Assembly (NCBI GenBank): GCA_964387685.1
Contig: CAYLXK010000001.1
Span: 1-64,000 of the forward strand
DNA length: 64,000 nt
Direction of reading: 5' to 3'
DNA from: Bryobacter sp964387685
Lineage (GTDB): Bacteria > Acidobacteriota > Terriglobia > Bryobacterales > Bryobacteraceae
A program made the translations under genes and the position numbers. Below are positions 33,901 through 40,886 of this stretch, piece by piece (the first letter of the stretch is position 1; every line of letters starts with the position of its first letter). The notes under the pieces are model-generated. The model was not told the origin of the DNA, did no database searches, and worked only from the letters and a program-made list of their open reading frames with translations.

Positions 33901-34789
33901 CCTGCCAGGAGCCGAAGAAGAAAGTTTTGTTTTTGCGGATGGGCCCGCCGAGCTCGAAGCCGTATTGGTTGAGCTTGATGATAGGTTTGTCCAGGCCCTG
34001 GGCGCGGGAATAAAACTCGTTGGAGTTGAGGGCCGTATTGCGGAAGAACTCGAAAACCGTGCCGTGAAACTCGTTGGTGCCGCTGCGGGTGGCGACGGAA
34101 ACATTGGCGCCGGAGTTGCGGCCTTCTTCGGCGGTGGGATTGGAGGTGGTGACTTTGAACTCCTGCACGTTGTCGGGATTGAGGCGGAAGATGTTGTTTA
34201 CCGGGTTGGGATTGGTGTTTTCGTTCGCCTCGATGCCGTCGATGGTGACGTTAACGGCGCCGGTGCGGGAGCCATTGACGCTGATGGTGCCACCGGAACG
34301 CTGGACGACGCCGGGTTCGTAGATCAGTAAGTTGAGGGGGTTGCGGCCATTGAGCGGCAGGGCTTCAATGGCTTTGCGCTCGACGACGTTGCCGAGGGTG
34401 GCGTTAGAGGTATTTAATGCTTCGGCGGTGGCTTCGACCTGCACGGTCTCTGTGGCAAGACCTAACTCAAGCTGTGCGTCGGCCTGCGCTGGCGTATTGA
34501 TTTGCAGGACGATTTTGGCGCGTTGGTACTTCTTAAAGCCGGCTTGCTCGACGGTGAGGGTATAGGAGCCGACGGGGATGGAAGGGAAAGCATAAAGACC
34601 GGAGGCGGTGGTGGTTTGCGTGTACGGGATGCCAGTAGCTTCATTAACAGCGCTGACCTTGGCGCCGGGCACAATCGCCCCTGAAGAATCGGTGACGGTA
34701 CCGGAAAGTTGTGTGGTGGAAGTCTGCCCAAAAGCGACCAGGCTGAAGGCTAACGAAAGAAGAGAGAAGCGGAGGCTTCGAAAAGGCAT
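30980..34789 (-). CDS. TonB-dependent receptor with carboxypeptidase-regulatory domain (Oar-like)
   Basis: A 1269-residue outer-membrane protein. Signal peptide at 1-21; residues 25-110 form a carboxypeptidase-regulatory-like beta-sandwich (LSGTVTDSSGAIVPGAKVSA); residues about 115-230 are the plug (ALPLNGRNPLNLLIYEPGVV, then SVNGSRTGAVNVTIDGIEAN); the rest is a large beta-barrel ending in Phe (QFALKLAF), as outer-membrane barrels do. This is the Oar-like type expanded in acidobacteria. No SusD partner is encoded nearby. It probably imports or exports a large substrate, possibly a carbohydrate given the lyase-like neighbour, but that is inference. Confidence 0.93.
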   Translation of the reverse strand: MPFRSLRFSLLSLAFSLVAFGQTSTTQLSGTVTDSSGAIVPGAKVSAVNEATGIPYTQTTTASGLYAFPSIPVGSYTLTVEQAGFKKYQRAKIVLQINTPAQADAQLELGLATETVQVEATAEALNTSNATLGNVVERKAIEALPLNGRNPLNLLIYEPGVVQRSGGTISVNGSRTGAVNVTIDGIEANENTNPNPVNNIFRLNPDNVQEFKVTTSNPTAEEGRNSGANVSVATRSGTNEFHGTVFEFFRNTALNSNEFYSRAQGLDKPIIKLNQYGFELGGPIRKNKTFFFGSWQGQQVNFADPIDKAFGESVDLYNSTALNGIFRYFRLANTSAASALTVNGQRITQNSSILVDPRTGQYTSGVRDCASSSEVNCIATYDIFANDPLRRGLDPSVKSVLGGYPAPNSFNAGDGLNTGIYAWNSPFRIRGPQYLARVDHVLNDNHNLFARYLGAEQNTLGGDPLNGRPQVLPGFPARGEVFRPAHNIAAGVRSTLSPRLVNEFTVGYSRFDFLFTQGEANPLFPNSPRFTFNNSDVDYTAGPRTQRAVNTYQLINNLTYVAGSHVLKFGGNIRFYQHNDRRGDVGGTSITPAISLSRTIRPPAGFTLPGVASATAPGIASNDLNRLQGMINDLLGIPAQISHNFIGDLNADTFLPFQTGEKSVSLWAQGQRTKQYNFFMQDDWKFRRNLSISYGVRWEINPPPTEAGGRVYVPNKILDGSQGQVSFVKADRWYENFNWGALAPRLSLTWSPGNSSKMVIRTGYAMAFDPIATFQVTSIASAVPGQIYRCVSVPGGASTAGCASVPNVRLSEFPNSLPPPTAKPSSQLTPQPALQNVAPPARVFDQGLRLPTVHMWNFTIQREFGQGYVAQIGYVGRRGTRLYRSWDMNQIDSAPLLPSFLAMQRNIGLGGGCRADGTLANGSPCSGATAVPWIQQGIITSAFANSAASTTDLSPTQNAAGNMALRLEQNTLAGRLRPNQQFAQILYLDNGADSIYHGFQATFRKRFDSAGVLLNAGYTLSKSIDNLSIDPVGATSGGGLTTTNSRTPADGRNYNNERARSDFDQRHVLNLSGIYELPFGKGKQLFATDSRALNTVIGGWSINGIFTYQSGEPFTVRSGFLTANNTSQSRAALAPGVTELPKAQLQEKAGVTGPVFFRDASMFANPGPGQLGLGRNIFQGPIYWNLDLGISKGFQITERIKMTFRTEMFNALNHANFRNPRDASVGSPAINSSVFAQACCVSLSTASSSTTNQNGESWRVIQFALKLAF

Positions 34790-34822
34790 GAGAGAGCTCC
34801 CTAGCGACTACAGATTTGTTTC

Positions 34823-34828
34823 AGTATA
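34823..34828 (-). promoter_or_regulatory. -10 element of the TonB receptor gene
   Basis: On the minus strand this reads TATACT, 33 bases before the receptor ATG. An AGGGAG Shine-Dalgarno sequence follows about 6 bases before the start. A -35 is not convincing. Confidence 0.45.
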
Positions 34829-34855
34829 GAGTCACCGCGACTGAGAGGCTACCCC

Positions 34856-34861
34856 TAAAAT
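34856..34861 (+). promoter_or_regulatory. -10 element of the SDR gene
   Basis: TAAAAT (five of six consensus bases) ends 7 bases before the ATG at 34869. The spacer ATAGGCT is not a good Shine-Dalgarno sequence. This is one of the clearest leaderless-type starts in the window. Confidence 0.5.
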
Positions 34862-34868
34862 ATAGGCT

Positions 34869-35645
34869 ATGAGTGCTAAAGCGGCGGGAAAAGCGGCCCT
34901 GGTAACGGGCGCCAGCAAAGGGATCGGCAAGGTGATTGCGATCGAGCTGGCGCGGGCCGGCTTTGATGTGGCCGTCAATTACAACTCGGACTTGGCGGGT
35001 GCAGAAGACACCGTCCGCGAAATTAGAGAGCTGGGACGAAAAGGCGCGGCGATCCAGGCCAATGTCGGCGACGTGGCAAGCGTCCGCAACCTGTTCGCAG
35101 AGTTCGACCGGCATTTTGACGATTTGCATGTGCTGGTGGCCAACGCGGCGGTGCAGACGTGGAAGGCGCTGCTCGATCTGACAGTGGAGGAATGGGACAA
35201 GGTACTGAATACGAACGTCAGGGGGACTTTCCTTTGCACGCAGGAAGCGGCGCGGCGGATGATCGCCAAAGGCCACGGCGGCAGCATTATTACGCTAGGG
35301 AGCGGCTGCAATAAACTGGCGTTTCCGCGCCTGGTGGACTACACCACGTCCAAGGGCGGTATCGAGATGTTCACCAAGGTGGCGGCGGTGGAACTGGGCA
35401 AACATCAAATCCGCGTGAACTGCGTGGCCCCGGGTGCAACGGAGGTGGAGCGCACCAAGGCGGAAGCGGGCGACTATGCCGGGACGTGGGCGCCGCTAAC
35501 GCCGCTGGGGCGGATTGGGATGCCGCTTGATATCGCCAAGGCGGTGCTGTTTTTTGCGGGCGATCAGAGCGAATTTGTGACCGGCCAGACGCTCTTCGTC
35601 GATGGCGGGGTGGGTGCAAAGCCGCAGTGGCCGTATGAATTCTGA
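34869..35645 (+). CDS. Short-chain dehydrogenase/reductase
   Basis: A 258-residue classical SDR. The cofactor-binding motif TGASKGIGK, the NAAV pattern, the catalytic Ser in TLGSGCNK and the YxxxK motif in VDYTTSKGG are all present, and the C-terminus GQTLFVDGGVGAKPQ is typical. It resembles glucose/3-oxoacyl-ACP reductase-like enzymes; the precise substrate cannot be told. A -10-like TAAAAT lies 7 bases upstream of the ATG. Its end overlaps by 11 bases the start of the RluA-family gene. Confidence 0.88.
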   Translation: MSAKAAGKAALVTGASKGIGKVIAIELARAGFDVAVNYNSDLAGAEDTVREIRELGRKGAAIQANVGDVASVRNLFAEFDRHFDDLHVLVANAAVQTWKALLDLTVEEWDKVLNTNVRGTFLCTQEAARRMIAKGHGGSIITLGSGCNKLAFPRLVDYTTSKGGIEMFTKVAAVELGKHQIRVNCVAPGATEVERTKAEAGDYAGTWAPLTPLGRIGMPLDIAKAVLFFAGDQSEFVTGQTLFVDGGVGAKPQWPYEF

Positions 35646-36534
35646 GGAGGAAACAGGCGAGCCGGGAGCGGGCCTGCGCTTGGATGTGCACCTGCAAGAT
35701 CTATACCCTAAGCTCAGTCGCAGCCGCTTACAGGAATGGATCAAGAAGGGGCGGGTGCGGGTGGATGGAGAGGTCCGCAAGCCCGCTTTTGTTCTGCGGG
35801 GTGGCGAAGATATTGAAGTAGAGCCGCTGGAATTGCGGCCCCTGCGGGCAACCGCGGAAGATCTGCCGCTGGAGATTCTCTACGAAGACGCGGACCTGAT
35901 TGCCGTAAACAAGCCGGCTGGGATGACCGTGCACGCCGGGGCGGGCGTGAGCGCGGGGACGCTCGTGAATGCGTTGCTACATCGATTTGCCAGTCTTTCT
36001 CAGGTTGGCGGCGACCTGAGGCCAGGGATTGTCCATCGTCTGGATCGCTTAACCAGCGGGGTGATCCTGGTGGCCAAGACCGACGAGGCGCACCGCAAGC
36101 TGCAAGAGCAATTTAGCGGGCGCACGATTGAGAAGACCTATCTTGCCCTGGTGGAAGGCGTGGTGGCCCGCGACGAGGGGACGGTGGAGCGGCCGATTGC
36201 CCGAGATCCCTGGAAACCGGTGCGGATGACAGCGAAGCTCGACGAGGGCCGGGAGGCGATCACGCACTGGCGAGTGCGGAAGCGTTATGCGGCTTTTAGC
36301 CTGCTGGAGGTGAAGATTGGAACGGGACGCACGCACCAGATCCGTGTGCATGTAGGCAGCTTGGGCCATCGCGTGGCGGGCGACACGCTTTACGGAGCAA
36401 AGGCGCACGAATCAGGGCGCTTCTTCTTGCACGCCTGGCGCATCCGTTTCGCGCAACCAACGACGGGCGAAGAGGTGCTGATTGAGGCGCCCTTGGCCCC
36501 CGAACTGCGGGCCTGGCTAGAAAGTCTGGAATAG
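35635..36534 (+). CDS. RluA-family pseudouridine synthase
   Basis: A 299-residue protein with an N-terminal S4 RNA-binding domain (SRSRLQEWIKKGRVRVDGE) and a pseudouridine synthase core. The catalytic Asp lies in RPGIVHRLDRLTSGVILVAK, the RluA hallmark, and RTHQIRVHVGSLGHRV is the second conserved motif. Members modify uridines in 23S rRNA or tRNA; RluD-like activity is most likely but not certain. The ATG at 35635 overlaps the end of the SDR gene. Confidence 0.92.
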   Translation: MNSEEETGEPGAGLRLDVHLQDLYPKLSRSRLQEWIKKGRVRVDGEVRKPAFVLRGGEDIEVEPLELRPLRATAEDLPLEILYEDADLIAVNKPAGMTVHAGAGVSAGTLVNALLHRFASLSQVGGDLRPGIVHRLDRLTSGVILVAKTDEAHRKLQEQFSGRTIEKTYLALVEGVVARDEGTVERPIARDPWKPVRMTAKLDEGREAITHWRVRKRYAAFSLLEVKIGTGRTHQIRVHVGSLGHRVAGDTLYGAKAHESGRFFLHAWRIRFAQPTTGEEVLIEAPLAPELRAWLESLE

Positions 36535-36538
36535 TGCC

Positions 36539-36544
36539 TACAAT
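36539..36544 (+). promoter_or_regulatory. -10 element of the VWA gene
   Basis: TACAAT (five of six consensus bases) ends 8 bases before the ATG at 36553. No Shine-Dalgarno sequence is present and the preceding gene ends 4 bases earlier. Compatible with a leaderless transcript. Confidence 0.45.
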
Positions 36545-36552
36545 AGCGGTAG

Positions 36553-37449
36553 ATGAAGCGCCGCCAGTTTTTGGGAGTTCTGCCCGCCGGTCTTGCCGCC
36601 CAACAAGCCGATCCGAACCGGATCATCCTCGACGTGTTCCGCGTCAATTTCCTTTTTACGGTTTCCGACAAGAAGGGGCGTTTCGTCACGAATCTGGTGA
36701 AGGAAGACTTCGAGGTCTTCGAGGAAAAGAAGGAACAGAACATCCTCGAATTCATCGCGGAATCCAACTTGCCCCTACGGCTGGGTATTTTGGTCGACAC
36801 GAGCAATAGCATCCGGGATCGTTTTCGCTTCCAGCAGGAAGCGGCCGTCGAGTTTGTGCAGAGCACAATCCGGCCCAAAGAAGACCGGGCGGTGGTGGTG
36901 GGGTTTGACAATACGGTCCAGTTTAAGGGGGAACTGACGGGCGATACAGAGCGCCTCGCCGAGACGATCCGTGAAATGCGCGCGGGCGGCGGTACGGCGC
37001 TTTTCGACGCGGTTTACAACACTTCCAAGGAGCGGTTGATGCTGGACCAACCCTTGTTTAAGTTCCGGCGCGCCATGGTGGTTTTGAGCGACGGCGACGA
37101 TACGCAAAGTGTGATGACGAGAGAGCAGGCCATCGAGATGGCGCTTAAGGCGGACGTCGTAATCTATACGATCTCGACCAACATCACGCGGATTGAGAGC
37201 GATGGGGATCGCGTGTTAAAGCACATGAGTGAGCGGACCGGCGGGATGACGTTTTTCCCCTTCAAGGCATCCGACCTCACACAGAGCTTCGAGAACATCG
37301 CGAATGAATTGCGTAGCCAATACAACCTGCTTTATCGGCCGGAACCGATCAAGACGGACGGCCAGTGGCATCCGGTTCAAATTCGGGTGAAGGGGCGCAA
37401 GGATCTGGTGGTTCGCGCCCGGCCTGGATATTATGCGCCGAAGACTTAG
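36553..37449 (+). CDS. VWFA-related domain protein, acidobacterial type
   Basis: A 298-residue exported protein (MKRRQFLGVLPAGLAAQQ, a twin-arginine-like signal) of the VWFA-related family typical of acidobacteria. It begins with FLFTVSDKKGRFVTNLVKED, a small beta domain, then has a von Willebrand A domain with the MIDAS motif DTSNS, followed by SDGDDTQS and YTISTNITRIES. The C-terminal part (YNLLYRPEPIKTDGQWHPVQ) is characteristic. VWA proteins bind metal-dependent partners; the target is unknown. It has a -10-like hexamer 8 bases before the ATG. It converges on clpC with a 27-base gap. Confidence 0.9.
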   Translation: MKRRQFLGVLPAGLAAQQADPNRIILDVFRVNFLFTVSDKKGRFVTNLVKEDFEVFEEKKEQNILEFIAESNLPLRLGILVDTSNSIRDRFRFQQEAAVEFVQSTIRPKEDRAVVVGFDNTVQFKGELTGDTERLAETIREMRAGGGTALFDAVYNTSKERLMLDQPLFKFRRAMVVLSDGDDTQSVMTREQAIEMALKADVVIYTISTNITRIESDGDRVLKHMSERTGGMTFFPFKASDLTQSFENIANELRSQYNLLYRPEPIKTDGQWHPVQIRVKGRKDLVVRARPGYYAPKT

Positions 37450-37476
37450 GCGCGATCTTTAGAACGTGTTGAGCCG

Positions 37477-39975
37477 CTAAAACGTATACAGGGCTGTGCC
37501 TTCGCGTGGTGCGACCGGGGGAGCGCCGGCCCCAACCAAGGCCTCTTCTTCCACGCCGGCTTCCACGCTATCGCCAATCGGACGAACAAAGAGACCAGTG
37601 TCGTTTAAGTAGACTTCAAGATCGCTCGGCCTCGGCAGAGAACCCTGGATCAAGGCTTCCGAGAGCGGATCTTCAATGTATTTCTGGAGCGCTCGACGCA
37701 GGGGACGGGCGCCGTAGCTCCGGTCGACCAGCGTCTTTTCGAGAATGTATTTGGCGGCATCGTCCAGCAAGCGGATCTTGATCTGTTTAGCCACCAGATT
37801 GACGTTGATCTGATCCACCAGGAGGTGCATGATGCGCAGGAGATCCTCGTCGGCTAGCGAAGTGAAGAGGATAATCTCGTCAAGGCGATTGAGGAATTCG
37901 GGATTGAAGGCTCGCTTCACTTCCTGCATTACCTGATCTTCCACCTTGGGCTGCATACCCTTTTCCATCGGAGCGTCGAAGCCCATGCCCTTTTTCTTCT
38001 CGAGGAAGCGGGCGCCCAGGTTCGACGTCATGATGATGATCGTGTTCTTGAAGTCGACGGTATTGCCCAGGCCGTCGGTCAACTGCCCGTCTTCAAAGAC
38101 CTGGAGCAGGATGTTGTAAACGTCGGGGTGGGCCTTCTCGATCTCATCGAGGAGGATGATCGAGTAGGGATTGCGCTTCACGCGTTCCGTCAATTGGCCG
38201 CCTTCTTCATAGCCCACATAGCCGGGAGGCGAGCCAATGAGCTTAGAAACGGAATGCTTCTCCATGAATTCGCTCATGTCAAAGCGCACCAGCGATTTTT
38301 CGCTGCCAAAGAGGAATTCCGCAAGCGCTCGGGCAACTTCCGTTTTGCCGACGCCCGTGGGGCCCAGAAAAAGGAAACTGCCCGACGGGCGCTTCGGCGA
38401 CTTCAGGCCAGCACGGGAACGGCGGATGGCCCGCGCCAAAGCGCTAATGGCCTTTTCCTGGCTGATTACTCGCTTATGAAGTTCTTCTTCGATGCGGATG
38501 AGCTTGGAGACTTCCTCCTCCTTGATGGAGGTCATCGGCACACCGGTCCAGCGGGCCACGACATCTTCGATATCGTCTTTGTTGACGACCCCGGTCGAAG
38601 TATCGTCCAGGTTGTACTTCTCGCGCAATTGGCGAAGGTTTTCGCGTTCTTTGCGCTCTTCATCGGAATAGAAGCGCGCCTTTTCAAATTCGTGATTGGC
38701 GATCGCGTTCTCCATGCGGTGAACGATGAACTTGATGCGCTTCTGGATGTCGGCAATGTCGGGGGGCAGGGTGGTCTGGCGGAGCTTTACCCGTGCGCCG
38801 GCCTCGTCGATCAGATCGATGGCTTTGTCGGGGAGGTAGCGGTCCGGGATGAAGCGATTGGAGGCGTAAACCGCCGTTTCAATCGATTCGTCGGTGTAGG
38901 CGACGGCATGGAACTTCTCGTAGCGTTCTTTGACGCCCATGAGGATCTTGATGGCGTCGGATTCGCTGGGCGGCGGCACCTTCACGGCCTGGAAGCGGCG
39001 CTCGAGGGAGCGATCCTTTTCAATCGATTTCCGGTACTCGCTAGGCGTGGTGGCGCCGATGCACTGGATCTCGCCCCGGCTCAGGGCCGGCTTCAATATA
39101 TTGGCTGCGTCCAAAGAGCCCTCGGCCGAGCCGGCGCCAACAAGGGTGTGCAATTCGTCGATGAAGATGATGGCGTTCTGGTTGTCCATCAATTCCTTCA
39201 TGATGGTCTTCAAACGTTCCTCGAATTGGCCGCGATACTTCGTGCCCGCGACGATCAAGGAAAGATCGAGCGCCAGGATGCGCTTGTCGGCCAGGAAGCT
39301 TGGAACTTCTCCGTCGGCAATCCGCTGCGCCAGGCCCTCTACAATAGCGGTCTTGCCCACGCCCGGCTCGCCAATCAAAACCGGATTGTTTTTGGTGCGG
39401 CGGCACAGAATCTGGATAACGCGGTCCAATTCATGATCGCGCCCAATGAGGGGATCGAGAGAACCATCCAGGGCCGCCTGGGTGAGGTCGCGCGAAAACT
39501 CTGTAAGGAGGCTAGATTCCTTGCCGCGGCTCTGCGTCACTTTCTCGCTGGAACTGCGTGCAATTTCCTCGCGCACCTGCGATAGGCGCAGTCCGCGCTC
39601 ATGCAGCAATTCGGCGGCGTAGCATTTTTCTTCCCGCAAGATTCCCAGCAGCAGATGCTCCGTGCCAATATGCTTGTGGTTGAGCCGCTCGGCTTCCTCG
39701 GCGCCGTATGCCAGAACCCGCTTGCATTCGTGGCTTAAGGGAAGATCGACGGACGTCGACACCTTTTCCCGGATCGTAGTGTGCGCCTCGATTTGCTTGC
39801 GAATCGATTCGATGGCCGCCTGCGAACGCAAGAAGCGATTCGCCAGCGCCTTGTCTTCCCGCAGTAGACCCAGGAGCAAGTGTTCCGTCTCAATGTACGG
39901 ACTACCGAACTGGCTTGCTTCGTATCGGGCGAAAAAGATCACCCGCCGCGCTTTCTCCGTATATCGCTCAAACAT
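37477..39975 (-). CDS. clpC: ATP-dependent Clp protease ATPase subunit ClpC
   Basis: An 832-residue Hsp100 unfoldase. Two Clp_N repeats (residues 1-150) precede AAA domain 1 with Walker A GEPGVGKT (about 202-209) and IIFIDELHTLVGAG. A middle UVR-type segment (MENAIANHEFEKARFYSDEE) follows, and AAA domain 2 has GPTGVGKT and IILLDEIEKAHP. The UVR segment marks it as ClpC rather than ClpB/ClpA. It delivers substrates to ClpP (not in the window). The ABC ATPase gene ends only 2 bases upstream. Confidence 0.95.
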   Translation of the reverse strand: MFERYTEKARRVIFFARYEASQFGSPYIETEHLLLGLLREDKALANRFLRSQAAIESIRKQIEAHTTIREKVSTSVDLPLSHECKRVLAYGAEEAERLNHKHIGTEHLLLGILREEKCYAAELLHERGLRLSQVREEIARSSSEKVTQSRGKESSLLTEFSRDLTQAALDGSLDPLIGRDHELDRVIQILCRRTKNNPVLIGEPGVGKTAIVEGLAQRIADGEVPSFLADKRILALDLSLIVAGTKYRGQFEERLKTIMKELMDNQNAIIFIDELHTLVGAGSAEGSLDAANILKPALSRGEIQCIGATTPSEYRKSIEKDRSLERRFQAVKVPPPSESDAIKILMGVKERYEKFHAVAYTDESIETAVYASNRFIPDRYLPDKAIDLIDEAGARVKLRQTTLPPDIADIQKRIKFIVHRMENAIANHEFEKARFYSDEERKERENLRQLREKYNLDDTSTGVVNKDDIEDVVARWTGVPMTSIKEEEVSKLIRIEEELHKRVISQEKAISALARAIRRSRAGLKSPKRPSGSFLFLGPTGVGKTEVARALAEFLFGSEKSLVRFDMSEFMEKHSVSKLIGSPPGYVGYEEGGQLTERVKRNPYSIILLDEIEKAHPDVYNILLQVFEDGQLTDGLGNTVDFKNTIIIMTSNLGARFLEKKKGMGFDAPMEKGMQPKVEDQVMQEVKRAFNPEFLNRLDEIILFTSLADEDLLRIMHLLVDQINVNLVAKQIKIRLLDDAAKYILEKTLVDRSYGARPLRRALQKYIEDPLSEALIQGSLPRPSDLEVYLNDTGLFVRPIGDSVEAGVEEEALVGAGAPPVAPREGTALYTF

Positions 39976-39977
39976 GG

Positions 39978-40676
39978 TTAACCTGCCTCCATTGTATCTA
40001 CGAGTTCATATAATCCGCCCCTGGCCAATCGGAGAGTTCGATGGCAGCGCCGGGCCAGTGCCGGGCTGTGGGTCACAATTACGCTGGTGAGGCCGCGCTC
40101 GCTTTGCAGGCGTTCGAGGAGATCCAGAATCTGCCCCGCCGTGCCCTCGTCCAAGTTGCCTGTCGGTTCGTCGGCCAGTAGGAAGTTAGGGTTGCCGGCC
40201 AGCGCCCGTGCCAGGGACACCCGCTGCTGTTCTCCGCCGGACAATTCACCCGACAAGTGTCCCGCGCGCTGGGCCAGACCCACCTTGAGCAGAAGCTCCG
40301 CGGCGATCGGCTCTGCGTCCTGCGGCTCCACGCCGCGCACGAGTAGTGGCATGATGACGTTCTCTAGTGCGGTAAATTCCGGCAGCAAGGACTGAGACTG
40401 CCACACAAAACCCATTTCACGATTGCGGAATTCGGCCAAAGCTTCGGCCCCCAGGGCGGTAATCTCGGTCTCGTTGAAGAAAATCTGCCCCTCCGAGGCC
40501 GCATCCAGGCCGCCCAGCAGGTGCAGCAGCGTGGACTTCCCCGTGCCAGACTCCCCGATCAATGCCAGTCTCTCGCCCCTGCGCACATCAAAGTTCATAT
40601 CGGCGAACACACGCAGTTCCGTAGAACTCTTGTAGGTCTTACCCAGACCCCGTACGCGAATCGCCGCTTGGTTCAA
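39978..40676 (-). CDS. ABC transporter ATP-binding protein, LolD/MacB type
   Basis: A 232-residue ATPase with Walker A GESGTGKST, Q-loop WQSQSLLPEF, signature LSGGEQQRVSLARAL and Walker B FLLADEPTGNLD, the type that pairs with FtsX/MacB-like permeases (LolCDE, MacB). It begins at TTG (40674-40676), with AAAGG 7 bases upstream, and ends 2 bases before clpC. The permease at 46048 across the divergent operon has no ATPase domain of its own and is the natural partner. No other permease of this class is in the window. Confidence 0.92.
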   Translation of the reverse strand: MNQAAIRVRGLGKTYKSSTELRVFADMNFDVRRGERLALIGESGTGKSTLLHLLGGLDAASEGQIFFNETEITALGAEALAEFRNREMGFVWQSQSLLPEFTALENVIMPLLVRGVEPQDAEPIAAELLLKVGLAQRAGHLSGELSGGEQQRVSLARALAGNPNFLLADEPTGNLDEGTAGQILDLLERLQSERGLTSVIVTHSPALARRCHRTLRLARGGLYELVDTMEAG

Positions 40677-40737
40677 TGCTTGCCTTTCAATTCCTTGCCC
40701 TTCGACTTACTGCGGTTCACCGTTGCTGACCACCCCA

Positions 40738-40746
40738 TGCTAGATT
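40738..40746 (+). promoter_or_regulatory. Candidate extended -10 element of the efflux operon
   Basis: TGCTAGATT lies in the 210-base gap between the divergent ATPase and first adaptor genes. It would give a leader of about 130 bases. A second AT-rich candidate, GATAAT at 40868-40873, ends 13 bases before the ATG and would give a very short leader. Neither has a good -35, and I cannot choose between them. Confidence 0.3.
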
Positions 40747-40886
40747 GGACTCCTTCACGATACACTGAGTTGCCATTCTTCCAAGCTCTGTTCTGGAGGT
40801 TATGTCTCGCGCGGCCTTTCGATATCGCTGGCGGGGGGCTAACCTTTTCTTTTTGCTGGTCGTCTTGGATAATTAAGCAGATTCTT

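Noticed and set aside
32816..34330. Open frame of about 500 codons on the plus strand opposite the TonB receptor
   Set aside because: It lies wholly inside a well-supported receptor gene, and its translation is a repetitive Val/Gly/Ala/Asp mixture without domain features.
40868..40873. GATAAT as a strong -10 of the efflux operon
   Set aside because: The hexamer is good but no -35 fits and the spacing to the ATG (13 bases) is between leaderless and led types. Kept only as an alternative in the promoter entry.
40521..40886. Upstream extension of the first adaptor gene
   Set aside because: The frame is open but overlaps the divergent ATPase gene and reads as low-complexity without conserved features. 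The ATG at 40887 directly precedes a normal anchor.
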